NCBI RefSeq assembly: GCF_029504655.1
Contig: NZ_JAQFIL010000001.1
Location: 5,585,001-5,649,000, forward strand
DNA: 64,000 nt
Source: Catalinimonas alkaloidigena
GTDB taxonomy: Bacteria; Bacteroidota; Bacteroidia; Cytophagales; Cyclobacteriaceae
Direction of reading: 5' to 3'
Every line of letters starts with the position of its first letter. The stretch's first letter is position 1. The notes under the pieces were generated by a model that saw only the letters and a program-made list of their open reading frames with translations, did no database searches and was not told the origin of the DNA. Both the position numbers and the translations under genes were made by a program. Shown here in pieces: positions 35,259 through 44,383 of the stretch.

Positions 35259-36215
35259 TTATTCTGAGGCTGAAGGCAGCATCACTTCATCAATATAGTG
35301 AACTACACCATTGTTTCCTAAGCGGTCACCTGCTACCACAACTGCGTTCTCGGTAGTTTCGTTATCATCTACCAGCAGAATAGCATTATCAAATGTAATG
35401 GTAAAATTTTCTCCTAATAGCGTACTCTGACTACCTGCTTCCAGTTCGGGACTAAATGTTCTCTCTTCAATGACATGATACTGAAGAATATCGGTCAACT
35501 GATCGCTGGAAAGCTCCGCCAGAGAGGATACGCCCAATTCGTCAAACAGTTTTTCAAAGGCTGCGTCAGTAGGCGCAAAAATGGTATACGGACCTTCCTG
35601 AGTCAGTACATCGCTGATGCCTGCCTGGGCTATAGCTTCCTGCAATATTGCCAGATCTTCATCATCACCGATGATTTCAGCAACATTATTTTGAGGTTCT
35701 TCAAGTACATTGTCTACTACATGAATTACCCCATTGGTAGCGTCAACATTTACCGGCCTTACAAATTGTGCGTTGGCATTCAGGTAAATACTCTGCTCTG
35801 TAGGAATTACATAAAGTGTTCCGTCCAGTGTCTCCTCTTCTTTTGATTCTACAAAATCTTCTATCAGCAGTTCTTCATTGATGACATGGTATTCAAGAAT
35901 ATCCGCCAGTTCATCTGCACTGTAGTTATCCAGATTCGTAATACCTGCACTGATAAAAGCATTATCAGACGGGGCCAGTAGGGTAAAGCTTCCTTCGCTA
36001 TCCAATTGATCTGCCAGATTTGCCTTGTCAATGGCCGCTGCCAGCAATGTAAAATCGGGACTGTCTGCAATCTCTTCATAAATGGTAAGTTCGCTCTCAC
36101 CATCGTCTATTACATCTTCATCCTCTTCGCAACTTATCAATACTACTCCCATACTGAGGGCGAGTAGAATAGATAAAGCACGAAAAATCCTGCTTTTTTC
36201 TATATTTAATGTCAT
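35259..36215 (-). CDS. Lipoprotein with two fasciclin (FAS1) domains
   Basis: The 318-residue lipoprotein (lipobox VLISC) has two FAS1 domains, about residues 45-175 and 180-315. Each carries the FAS1 H1 block (SFTLLAPSDNAF; YTIFAPTDAAFEKL) and the YHV-containing H2 block (LEYHVINEEL; LQYHVIEER). FAS1 domains mediate cell adhesion or matrix interactions. An acidic linker (SCEEDEDVIDDGESE) follows the lipid anchor, as is common for surface-exposed Bacteroidota lipoproteins. A single-domain FAS1 gene lies nearby at 37333. Confidence 0.93.
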   Translation of the reverse strand: MTLNIEKSRIFRALSILLALSMGVVLISCEEDEDVIDDGESELTIYEEIADSPDFTLLAAAIDKANLADQLDSEGSFTLLAPSDNAFISAGITNLDNYSADELADILEYHVINEELLIEDFVESKEEETLDGTLYVIPTEQSIYLNANAQFVRPVNVDATNGVIHVVDNVLEEPQNNVAEIIGDDEDLAILQEAIAQAGISDVLTQEGPYTIFAPTDAAFEKLFDELGVSSLAELSSDQLTDILQYHVIEERTFSPELEAGSQSTLLGENFTITFDNAILLVDDNETTENAVVVAGDRLGNNGVVHYIDEVMLPSASE

Positions 36216-36341
36216 ATAAGAAAAATTATAAGTTCAAAAAAATATTCCGTTTTGTAGTTATTTTACAAGCTAAGGAGGGTAATCGTTCGGACTAAAGCCG
36301 AAAAATCATGATTTAGTCATATGCTGATTCAAATCACCTTT

Positions 36342-37244
36342 TTACTGCAACTGTTTCTTCTTTCTAGGAGAAATCTTGTTCCTGATTACCAGATAAATTC
36401 CACTAAAAGTCAGGCTAATGCCCACTGCATGAAAGGTGTAGAAAGTTTCTCCCAGGAAAAGAATAGCCATCAAACTGCCAAAAAGAGGAATCAGGTGGGT
36501 AAATAAACCTGCGGTGTTGGCTCCCACCTTACGCACTGCTTCGTTAAAAAAGAGATAGGAGATAAAGGAAGGAAAAATTCCCAGGTAAGCGATTGTCATC
36601 CATACGGCTGAATTCCAGACTATAGGCTCAGCATAGGTGTGTTCCCAAAGATAGAAAGGCAGCAACATCAGGGTGCCCAGAAAAAAGGTAACCATCAGAA
36701 AGCTCAACGGATGCATAGCGGGACGAAATTTTAACAAGACCGTATAGGTAGCGTAACAAGCCACAGCGGCAATGATCCACAGATCTCCCTGGTTAAAATC
36801 TGTTCCTGAAAGTGAGCTTATGTCTCCTTTGGCTACCAGTACTAATGTACCTAATAAAGAAATGACAATGCCCAGCACCTGCCATTTTCCCAGGCGATCC
36901 TTCAGGAAAAAATAGGATAAAACCGCAACCACTACGGGCTGAAAGGACTGCAAAAGAAGGCTATTGAGTGCTGTAGTAGTCTGAAGGGCAAGGTAGATCA
37001 TGGTATTGAAGGCGGTAATGCCCAATAGTGAAAGCGGCAAGAGTATAGGTAAGTTACTACGAATACTATCCCAGTCCTGTATTACTTTTTTCCATCCGAA
37101 GCCAGCAATCACTACAAACGCTGTGCTCCAACGCCAGAAAGCCAGGCTTATCGGTGGTATTTCTGTAGATATGGCTTTGCTCAAAACGACATTTCCTGCC
37201 CAAAACAATGTGGCACCAACTAACAGCAGATAAGGATACTTCAT
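36342..37244 (-). CDS. EamA/DMT-family transporter
   Basis: The 300-residue protein has ten predicted transmembrane helices in two EamA repeats. The LLLVGATLFWAGNVVLSKA start, the SLLLQSFQPVVVAVLSYFFLKDRL segment at the end of repeat 1 and the equivalent LIPLFGSLMAILFLGE in repeat 2 mark the family. It is an inner-membrane drug/metabolite-type permease; its substrate is unknown. It lies between two fasciclin genes on the same strand, 88 bases after the single-domain one, but a terminator separates them. Confidence 0.92.
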   Translation of the reverse strand: MKYPYLLLVGATLFWAGNVVLSKAISTEIPPISLAFWRWSTAFVVIAGFGWKKVIQDWDSIRSNLPILLPLSLLGITAFNTMIYLALQTTTALNSLLLQSFQPVVVAVLSYFFLKDRLGKWQVLGIVISLLGTLVLVAKGDISSLSGTDFNQGDLWIIAAVACYATYTVLLKFRPAMHPLSFLMVTFFLGTLMLLPFYLWEHTYAEPIVWNSAVWMTIAYLGIFPSFISYLFFNEAVRKVGANTAGLFTHLIPLFGSLMAILFLGETFYTFHAVGISLTFSGIYLVIRNKISPRKKKQLQ

Positions 37245-37272
37245 GCCGCAATTTGACAGAAAGTGTTAAAAC

Positions 37273-37308
37273 AAAAAAGAGCAGTACAACAAAATCGTAC
37301 TGCTCTTT
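37273..37308 (-). terminator. Terminator of the single-domain fasciclin gene
   Basis: AAGAGCAGTAC (about 37277-37287) pairs with GTACTGCTCTT (37297-37307). On the minus strand the stem is followed by U-rich sequence. It lies just beyond the fasciclin stop at 37333 and separates that gene from the EamA gene. Confidence 0.87.
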
Positions 37309-37332
37309 GCACTTTGTGTGTGAACCTGCTAA

Positions 37333-37896
37333 TTACATGTTTGGTGGTAAAATCACCTTGTCAATTACGTGGACTACTCCATTAGAAGCACCTACATTAG
37401 CGTTTACAACAGAGGCATTGTTAATCATTACACTTTCCCCTTCTATTTCTACTGCGATATCGCTGCCTTCTACAGTAGACACTTCCATACCATCAGACAG
37501 AGCACTAGATTCTACTGATCCTGATACCACATGATAAGTAAGGATCGCAACCAGCTTATCTTTGTTTTCCGGCTTAAGCAGCATCTCCAAAGTTCCTTCG
37601 GGTAGGGCTGCAAATGCTTCATCAGTAGGAGCAAAAACAGTAAATGGACCGTCACCTTTCAGTGTTTCTACCAGTCCGGCCGCTTTTACAGCAGCAACCA
37701 AGGTAGAAAGGTTGTCTTGTGAGCCTGCCAGATCAACAATATCCATAGACTGTAATGGCTCTTCAGAAGTTCTTTCTGTAGTAGTATTGTCATTATTAGC
37801 AGCATTGGTGGTGGCTTCATTACTACCTCCATTTGCATAGGAAGCAAAGGCTACAAACATAGCTGCTGTCATCATAGAAAAAATTCGCTTCTTCAT
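37333..37896 (-). CDS. Secreted single-domain fasciclin (FAS1) protein
   Basis: The 187-residue protein has a signal peptide (ending VAFASYA), a low-complexity Asn/Thr-rich linker (about 22-45) and one FAS1 domain. The domain contains [27 protein letters not shown] and [14 protein letters not shown]. It should be periplasmic or extracellular and adhesive in function. Unlike the protein at 35259 it has no lipobox. It has its own terminator. Confidence 0.93.
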   Translation of the reverse strand: MKKRIFSMMTAAMFVAFASYANGGSNEATTNAANNDNTTTERTSEEPLQSMDIVDLAGSQDNLSTLVAAVKAAGLVETLKGDGPFTVFAPTDEAFAALPEGTLEMLLKPENKDKLVAILTYHVVSGSVESSALSDGMEVSTVEGSDIAVEIEGESVMINNASVVNANVGASNGVVHVIDKVILPPNM

Positions 37897-38106
37897 TATT
37901 TCAAAAGTTAAGTTGAAAATATAGAAGCAGAACTTGAAGCGCTGGTGAATGTTATCAGATTATCTATTTTTGTTTAAATTATTTTTTAAATAGTTTAACA
38001 AATACAAATCATTTAAAGAATAATGTCAAATTTCGTTTAATTTATTTTACAAATTACTTTCTAAAATCTAAAATGCAGTGTATAAATAAACTCCCCTCAG
38101 CCAGTT

Positions 38107-38138
38107 AAAAAAAATCCCAAGCCTATGGCCTGGGATTT
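38107..38138 (-). terminator. Terminator of the MG2/TonB-plug gene
   Basis: AAATCCCA (38112-38119) pairs with TGGGATTT (38131-38138), with GCC/GGC pairing further in. On the minus strand it is followed by a U run from the A run at 38107-38114. It is 31 bases past the stop at 38169. Confidence 0.85.
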
Positions 38139-38168
38139 CATTCTTAAGGAGTTATTTCAACCTTGCTT

Positions 38169-40616
38169 TTAGGGAGAGACTGCTTCCGGTGTATTGACTT
38201 CAAATGTATATTCTGCACTTCCGGGAAGGCCGGCAGCAGTAAGTCCGTTCATCACTATGCGGTAGCTGGTATTTCTGTCGGCAGTATAGAATGATACCGT
38301 AGCTTTACCCTCTTCATTGGTCTGTACATTAGGGTTCCAGTACAAAGTAGTGCGGTAATCAGGCAAATCTGTCTTACCCTCAGCAGTGTACTTAGGAGAG
38401 TAAAATTCTCTTACCTTATGGAAGCCATGGGCCTTATGCAGAATGATGTTCTCAGAGGGTTCCACTTCTTCGTACTGTGGCCCACCCCGCTTGGTAAAAA
38501 GTGCGATGACTCCCCCGCCTCCACGACCACCGTAAATGGCAGCAGAAGGACCTTTGAGTACTTCAACCCTGTCTATATCGTACTGGCTTACCATAGACAT
38601 GGCTGAGGCATCTACCGGCACACCATCAATCAAATAAAGTGGAGAGCCATATCCGCGGATCACCGCACGATAATCAAACATACCGGAGCGGTATATTTGC
38701 ACGCCCGCGATTCTACCCTGTAAAGCTTCCAGAATGTTGCCTGAAGGAGCTATGGGCAGTGTTTCGGCATCTATTACCACATCTGCTCTACTATGCAGCT
38801 TGAAAGGCTCAACAAGATTTTCACGTCTTTCTTCTACCACAATTTCTTTCAGCAGCATTTCTTTCAGTCCCAGTCTAGATTCTTCTACCGAAGCCTGGTT
38901 GGCACTTCTGCTTACATATTGTTCGGTAGTAGCTAACAGTTGGTCAGGTGCAATGAACTCAGTCGCTTCATTCCATTCAGGTACGAAGCCTTGTTCATCC
39001 ATCACTACTTTCACATCGCGGCTACCCTTGGCGGTTGTACCCTGCATGACCAGCTCTACACTATCCGTAAAATCAAAGCCTTCAAAAGAGAAGTTACCTT
39101 CTTCATCGGTTTCTTCTACCAGAAATATCTGGTGCTGATCTTTGACATAGAGGATTACTTCTCCATGTTCAACAGGATCACCATTATCCTTTACCAGCTT
39201 ACCATCAATAGATAATGCTGCCTTCTGGGTATGAGCTACCTGTGGCAGTTCTTCGTTCCATGCAAAGCGACGCCATCCGTGTGTCATCATTACATTACGC
39301 AAAGCAAGTTGCTTCTCTTCAGTAATATCATTAAAGTAATAATCAGGCTGTTCCACAAAACCTTTGAGGTCAGAGGTTAGCAATAGATGAGAAAAGATAT
39401 TTCTCTTCTCCAAATCTTCCGGTACCAACTCTTCATCCGTTATCGCCAATGATATATTAGCAGGTACAGGATTGCCATCGGCATCAGTGGTCTCTACGGT
39501 AAGGCTTACCTCTTCTCTTTTCAGGTACTGAGGCTCATCCATTTTGACATTCAGCTGGAGCTGACGTTCGGGATGCAAGAATACTAACCTCTCCGCCAGC
39601 GGCTCACCTTCAGCAGTAACCAGAGTAATACGGTTAATACCCGCAGGTAATTCACTCTTTGCAATACTGACCTGATGCTCACCTTCTGCTGCTGACAAAG
39701 CTTCTGAGTACAGCATTTTATCGTTTCCTACTAAAGTCAGCAATAAGTCTTCACGCTCATTAACCTTACTTTTTACATCAACCAGCAACTGATTCTGTTC
39801 AGCATATTCATCTACAGATAATACGTACCCGTTTTCCTGCACCTGGGGAAGCTGATATCGCTCAGTACTTCCATCAGCTTTGGTAAGTACGGCTGTATAC
39901 TGGGTTTCCGCTTCAGGCAGCAGGCTAAAAACACCCATGCCGGCATGCAGGCTCTCAAAGCTTGTGACGATATTACCTTCACTATCCTGTATTTCACCTT
40001 TTACTGCTACGCCTAGTCCTTCACGATCAGTTGCTTTGAAGGCAATAGTTGATTCAATACCTGCTACCCAGTCTCCTCCCTCAGGAAAAAACTGCAAATC
40101 AGCCAGCTGACTTAGCTGATCGGTACTGCTTTGTTGTAATGCCTCCTGCTCGGCAGTTACTTCCCATATACGAATGGATTTGCGGAAGAATGACTCATCA
40201 TCAAAATTACGCATCCAATCAGTATAGGCTACCATCTGATACTCGCCACCCGGAAGTGAACTCGGCAGGCTTAAGCTTCCTGCAATTTTCCCATCTGTTG
40301 ACTTAAGTTTGATACGCTCTACTGCCTCACCCTGCTTGTCCAGTATGTTTATATGTACTACTTCTTCCTGCGAAACGGGTTCGTTAGTAGCGGCATCTAC
40401 CAGATAGGCTTTGAACCACACTGTTTCTCCAGCTACGTACTGAGGTTTGTCCAGTTGCACATAAATTTTTTCAGGATGATAATTTACCCTATAGGTCTGT
40501 AACTTCTGCTCTATGGTATTCATCAGGCTTTTGATCGGATCATTCTTCCAGATGAAGGCTGAAAGACCGAAAAAAAGGAGCAATCCACTGATGAGTGTTA
40601 TTCTAAATATTTTCAT
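38169..40616 (-). CDS. MG2 plus TonB-plug domain protein without a beta-barrel
   Basis: The 815-residue protein has an N-terminal hydrophobic segment (ISGLLLFFGLSAFIW) and an alpha-2-macroglobulin-type MG2 domain (about 50-150, with KIYVQLDKPQYVAGETVWFKAY in part). More beta-sandwich domains follow, including one with PVPANISLAITDEELV. A carboxypeptidase-regulatory-like segment comes next, then a TonB plug domain (about 630-720) with YLIDGVPVD and VEVLKGPSAAIYGGRGGGG. After the plug there are only about 80 residues, shaped like another A2M-type strand set (TTLYWNPNVQTNEEG). The 22-strand barrel of a transporter is missing, so it cannot import nutrients by itself. Similar MG2-plug proteins occur in Bacteroidota but are not functionally defined. 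Start ATG 40616. Confidence 0.82.
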   Translation of the reverse strand: MKIFRITLISGLLLFFGLSAFIWKNDPIKSLMNTIEQKLQTYRVNYHPEKIYVQLDKPQYVAGETVWFKAYLVDAATNEPVSQEEVVHINILDKQGEAVERIKLKSTDGKIAGSLSLPSSLPGGEYQMVAYTDWMRNFDDESFFRKSIRIWEVTAEQEALQQSSTDQLSQLADLQFFPEGGDWVAGIESTIAFKATDREGLGVAVKGEIQDSEGNIVTSFESLHAGMGVFSLLPEAETQYTAVLTKADGSTERYQLPQVQENGYVLSVDEYAEQNQLLVDVKSKVNEREDLLLTLVGNDKMLYSEALSAAEGEHQVSIAKSELPAGINRITLVTAEGEPLAERLVFLHPERQLQLNVKMDEPQYLKREEVSLTVETTDADGNPVPANISLAITDEELVPEDLEKRNIFSHLLLTSDLKGFVEQPDYYFNDITEEKQLALRNVMMTHGWRRFAWNEELPQVAHTQKAALSIDGKLVKDNGDPVEHGEVILYVKDQHQIFLVEETDEEGNFSFEGFDFTDSVELVMQGTTAKGSRDVKVVMDEQGFVPEWNEATEFIAPDQLLATTEQYVSRSANQASVEESRLGLKEMLLKEIVVEERRENLVEPFKLHSRADVVIDAETLPIAPSGNILEALQGRIAGVQIYRSGMFDYRAVIRGYGSPLYLIDGVPVDASAMSMVSQYDIDRVEVLKGPSAAIYGGRGGGGVIALFTKRGGPQYEEVEPSENIILHKAHGFHKVREFYSPKYTAEGKTDLPDYRTTLYWNPNVQTNEEGKATVSFYTADRNTSYRIVMNGLTAAGLPGSAEYTFEVNTPEAVSP

Positions 40617-41076
40617 GACTGTTCCTCATTAGTTTGTACAATGATAAAGGCTTAGTGACAGGAATCGTTCCGCCTCTGAAGGATATAACGTACTAGTAGC
40701 CAGTATGGTATGAAAACTACCAACATAAAAAAGCTACCTTAGGGCTGCTTTCCTGCTTATTGAGCTATATTATACCAGCTTGATTAAGACAAGTTGGCAG
40801 TGCTCAAAATTGTTCTGAAAATTAACGGGTACATGTTGAAAAAGGAGAACAGTAAAATTTTTGGACCTGTAAGTGTCACCCAAGGAAAGATAATTTCCTC
40901 TCAAACAATCGCCAATAAACTGTTAGCGGAAATGTCAGCGATGTTGAGTCAGGAAAATTTTAATTAAAATTTCGCAATTTGTTTACAGACTAGCTTGAGG
41001 GACTAATTCGTATGCTAAAAGAGATTTCCCCCCTGAAAGGAAGCTTTTAGTAAGGGCAATGTAACTAGACGAAATG
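40617..41076. other. AT-rich intergenic region, nothing recognised
   Basis: This region lies between two minus-strand genes. It contains the upstream control region of the MG2-plug gene but no exact Bacteroidota promoter match, tRNA, ORF with a recognisable product, or strong hairpin. A short C6 tract occurs near 41029. Confidence 0.4.
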
Positions 41077-41595
41077 CTAGCGAGTGAGGTCTATTATCAA
41101 TTCCATCTTTACGTACCTGCTTCCGTTCGTATTTTTCTCTTCTTTGATTGCCACTGTGGCAGTATCTTTTTCTATTGACTTGATTTCCAGGTACATTTCT
41201 TCTTCCTGCGCATTTAATAGAATGGTATGGTCATTTTTAATACGCCAGAAACCTTGCTGAACCTGATTGTCAGGCATGACAATTTTATAAGAAAAGTTAT
41301 CATTAAATTCAAATACTGTACCTTCAGGAATACCGCGAAAACCTTTCCTGAACTTGTCTGCTAATAGCGCGGGGTCTACAGCATGGCCGGATTTAGCTGA
41401 TACCTGCGCTGCCATTTCCTCAAAATGCTGATGGATTTCTTTCCCATTAATGAGCATTTCCTGACTGCTCAAATGCCACTTACCAATTATCTGATGATTG
41501 ACAGCAAGGACAGAAGTATCCACTGACGGCTTATTGATAAAAGGGTGTATAATTAATCCAAGAGAACAAATCCAGATAAAGCTCAAATATCTCAT
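41077..41595 (-). CDS. Lipocalin-like secreted hypothetical protein
   Basis: The 172-residue protein has an N-terminal signal-like segment (SFIWICSLGLIIHPF). A small beta-barrel-like domain starts IIGKWHLSSQEM, resembling the GKW motif of lipocalin-like proteins in Bacteroidota. It has alternating strands such as VFEFNDNFSYKIVM and GFWRIKNDHTILL. No ligand or reaction can be assigned. ATG 41595. It lies between recQ and the MG2-plug gene with sizeable gaps on each side, so it is probably monocistronic. Confidence 0.6.
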   Translation of the reverse strand: MRYLSFIWICSLGLIIHPFINKPSVDTSVLAVNHQIIGKWHLSSQEMLINGKEIHQHFEEMAAQVSAKSGHAVDPALLADKFRKGFRGIPEGTVFEFNDNFSYKIVMPDNQVQQGFWRIKNDHTILLNAQEEEMYLEIKSIEKDTATVAIKEEKNTNGSRYVKMELIIDLTR

Positions 41596-41829
41596 AACGC
41601 AAGATTAGTATATTTAAGCATTAAAATACAAATAATTATTGTAATAATTATATTTTATATGTTCCAACAATTTTAACTGCTTAAAATAATTGATACAGAC
41701 ATGCAATTATACATAAATAAAGTAGTATAAAAATACTAGTATGTAGATAGGACTAAATCTACGGTAAGTCTATATGAACACACTTGGCTTTCAAATATTC
41801 TGGTACTATGCAAAGATAAAAATTGAATA

Positions 41830-43938
41830 TTAACCTCGTTTGATGAAAGAAAGTGCAAGTCGGAGTTTATAGTAGGGATACTTTTCTTCCAGCTGAATGT
41901 AGATATCTTTCAGCACCTCAGGTTTACCAAGTTTGTACCACGCCTGCATTATTTCGTTGATCTCTTCATCCCTGATGTAAGCAGATATATCCACCGCTTC
42001 ACCTTTTTCATACAGGTAGGCAATATGACTATATACCGTAAGGACGTTCAATCCTCTCTGCGCTCCTATTTCTTCCGGAGAATGCCCTTGCTTAAGCATG
42101 GAATAGGTTTCCAGATAAGTTTTGCCTTTGATGTTTTTAGGCGTACTTTCTTTCAGCACAAAAGATTGAATGGCACTCAAAAAAATCTCTCCGTACTTCT
42201 CCAGTTTGTGCTTACCCACTCCGGATATAGAAGCCATATCACTCAGATACATAGGCCTCTCTGCTACCATCTCCTGTAGGGTAGAATCATTAAAAATAAC
42301 ATAGGCAGGTACATCCTCATGCTTGGCCAAATTTTTTCGCACGTCACGCAGATGGTCAAAGAGCGCATCTTCAAAAGTAGCAGTCTTACTTTTACCCACT
42401 TTTTTCTCCGGAGCATGGCTGGGTTTGGATAGCTTGATTTTTTGCCCTTCAAAGAGTACCTGCTCTCCTATATGCGTAACCTTCAGCTTATTGTAATCAG
42501 TAAAATCGATTTCCAATACACCCTGATTGATCATTTGTCCGACATAGCTCAGCCAATCCTCACGGCTGATATCTTTACCGGCTCCAAAAGTCCTGATCTG
42601 ATTGTAGCCCTGGCTAATAATTTCTTTTCTTTCCGACCCTCTCAATATATCCACCAGCATATTTACAGCTACACCTTCATTTAGTCGCTTAGCTGCGGAT
42701 AGAGCTTTCTGACAAAGTACGGTCCCATCAAAATGCTCAGGAGGGTTCAGGCAGTTATCACAATGGCCGCAGGCCTCGGAGCGATGCTCACCAAAATAGC
42801 TCAAAACCATATTGGTACGACAGCTGCTAGCTTGTCCGAACTCTAACATACGGTTTAGTTTTGAGCGCTGCACAATCTTAAAAGATTCATCGGCAGCACT
42901 ATCATCTATAAACTGACGCAGTATCTGCGCGTCCTGAAAACTAAAGTACAGTATGGTATCTGCCGCCAATCCATCTCTGCCTGCCCGCCCAATTTCCTGA
43001 TAGTAGCTTTCTATATTTTTGGGTAGATTGAAGTGCAGCACATAGCGGATATTGGGCTTATCTATGCCCATCCCAAAAGCGATGGTCGCACAAATTACTT
43101 TGATTTCATCTTGCTGAAAAGCCTGCTGTATACGGTTTCGTTCCGCTCCGCTCAATTCCGCATGGTAATAAGCTGCTTTGATGCCTACTTCGCAGAGCGC
43201 ACTGGATATTTTCTCGGTAGATTTACGGCTCAGGCAGTAGATGATACCACATTCATCCTTCCTTTCCACTACATAATCCTTGATGGAATGTAACCTTTGG
43301 ACTGCTGGAGCTACCTGGAGATGAAGGTTTTTCCGCTCAAAGCTGGATAAAAATTTCTGAGGATTTCTCAGCGCTAACTTCTCAGCAATATCCGTTTGCG
43401 TTGCTCTATCCGCAGTAGCGGTAAGGGCCATAAAAGGCACATGCGGAAAATGCCGCATCATTTCCGGAAGGCGGGTATATTCCTGCCGAAAGTCGTTGCC
43501 CCAGATGGATACACAATGTGCTTCATCTATGGCGATAAAACTAACTTTCCTGTTTTTGATGAAGTTAATGAAGGCAGGGGTCAGGGCACGCTCAGGAGAA
43601 ATATACAGCAATTTCAGCGTCCCCTCATCCATCTGAGACTTAATCTCCCTCTTTTCTTCAGCGGTATTGCTACTGTTCAGCGCTGCCGCAGCGATACCAT
43701 TGGCTTTCAGGGCATCTACCTGATCCTGCATCAGCGCGATTAAAGGAGAAATGACCAGGGTCAGTCCATCCAAAGCCAAAGCGGGGAGCTGATAACAAAG
43801 TGATTTCCCCCCACCGGTAGGCATGATGATCAGGCTGTCCTGTTTATTCAGGGTATGCGTGATGATTTCCTCCTGTTGAGGTCGGAAGTTTTCGTAGCCA
43901 AAATAAGTTTTGAGAAGTTGAGATATATCCGCTGCCAT
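41830..43938 (-). CDS. recQ: ATP-dependent DNA helicase RecQ
   Basis: RecQ unwinds DNA 3' to 5' during recombination and repair. The 702-residue protein has motif I (MPTGGGKSLCYQLPAL), the DEAH box (FIAIDEAHCVS), TATAD, motif V/VI (ATIAFGMGIDKP; QEIGRAGRDG) and the four-cysteine zinc site (SSCRTN, CGHCDNC). A winged-helix RQC domain and an HRDC domain (about 515-590) follow. A C-terminal helix-turn-helix extension (about 600-700, with HSPEEIGAQRGLNVLTV) is common in Bacteroidota RecQ. ATG 43938. No operon partner is evident. Confidence 0.96.
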   Translation of the reverse strand: MAADISQLLKTYFGYENFRPQQEEIITHTLNKQDSLIIMPTGGGKSLCYQLPALALDGLTLVISPLIALMQDQVDALKANGIAAAALNSSNTAEEKREIKSQMDEGTLKLLYISPERALTPAFINFIKNRKVSFIAIDEAHCVSIWGNDFRQEYTRLPEMMRHFPHVPFMALTATADRATQTDIAEKLALRNPQKFLSSFERKNLHLQVAPAVQRLHSIKDYVVERKDECGIIYCLSRKSTEKISSALCEVGIKAAYYHAELSGAERNRIQQAFQQDEIKVICATIAFGMGIDKPNIRYVLHFNLPKNIESYYQEIGRAGRDGLAADTILYFSFQDAQILRQFIDDSAADESFKIVQRSKLNRMLEFGQASSCRTNMVLSYFGEHRSEACGHCDNCLNPPEHFDGTVLCQKALSAAKRLNEGVAVNMLVDILRGSERKEIISQGYNQIRTFGAGKDISREDWLSYVGQMINQGVLEIDFTDYNKLKVTHIGEQVLFEGQKIKLSKPSHAPEKKVGKSKTATFEDALFDHLRDVRKNLAKHEDVPAYVIFNDSTLQEMVAERPMYLSDMASISGVGKHKLEKYGEIFLSAIQSFVLKESTPKNIKGKTYLETYSMLKQGHSPEEIGAQRGLNVLTVYSHIAYLYEKGEAVDISAYIRDEEINEIMQAWYKLGKPEVLKDIYIQLEEKYPYYKLRLALSFIKRG

Positions 43939-44002
43939 GCCTTGGTATCTGATCCGTGAAAAAGGGGTGCAAGTTAATAAATTTGGCGGCTGATACAGGA
44001 GA

Positions 44003-44230
44003 TTACTTCGGTTTCCTTTTTAAAGGTGCCAGCAGATAATCCAGCCCATTGCTTTTGATGACCAGCATGGTGGAAAGCAACATGCCCAGTTTGCCCTGAG
44101 GAAAGCCTTTGTTGGCAAACCACTCCAGGTAACTCACCGGCAAATCACAAATCAGGCGATCTTTGTACTTACCGAATGGCATTCTTACCCTTACCAGATC
44201 TTCCAGTATTTGTGGTTGTAATCCTTCCAT
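44003..44230 (-). CDS. DUF3820-family small protein
   Basis: The 75-residue protein matches DUF3820, with the MPFGKYKDRLICDLPVSYLEWF core. In other proteins this QuoRM-like module resembles the short domain attached to DNA polymerase III epsilon-like exonucleases. No enzyme activity is known for the free form. It is full length for the family. A well-spaced promoter lies directly upstream at 44265-44294. Confidence 0.88.
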   Translation of the reverse strand: MEGLQPQILEDLVRVRMPFGKYKDRLICDLPVSYLEWFANKGFPQGKLGMLLSTMLVIKSNGLDYLLAPLKRKPK

Positions 44231-44264
44231 AGCTTTAATTTTTCCGCTCGCACAAGGCTGCTTA

Positions 44265-44294
44265 CAAAGCTATGATTTTGCTCCTACTTATCAA
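44265..44294 (-). promoter_or_regulatory. Bacteroidota-type promoter of the DUF3820 gene
   Basis: On the minus strand TTG (44292-44294) is followed after 19 bases by TAGCTTTG (44265-44272, matching TAnnTTTG). The DUF3820 start codon is 35 bases downstream. Spacing and both boxes agree with the primary Bacteroidota sigma factor. Confidence 0.65.
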
Positions 44295-44383
44295 TCATAG
44301 GCTTGGTTTGAAGTTGATTTATCCTGATCTTGATAAACAAAATTATAGTCTTCATAAGCTATTGACATCCAACATGCTGATCA

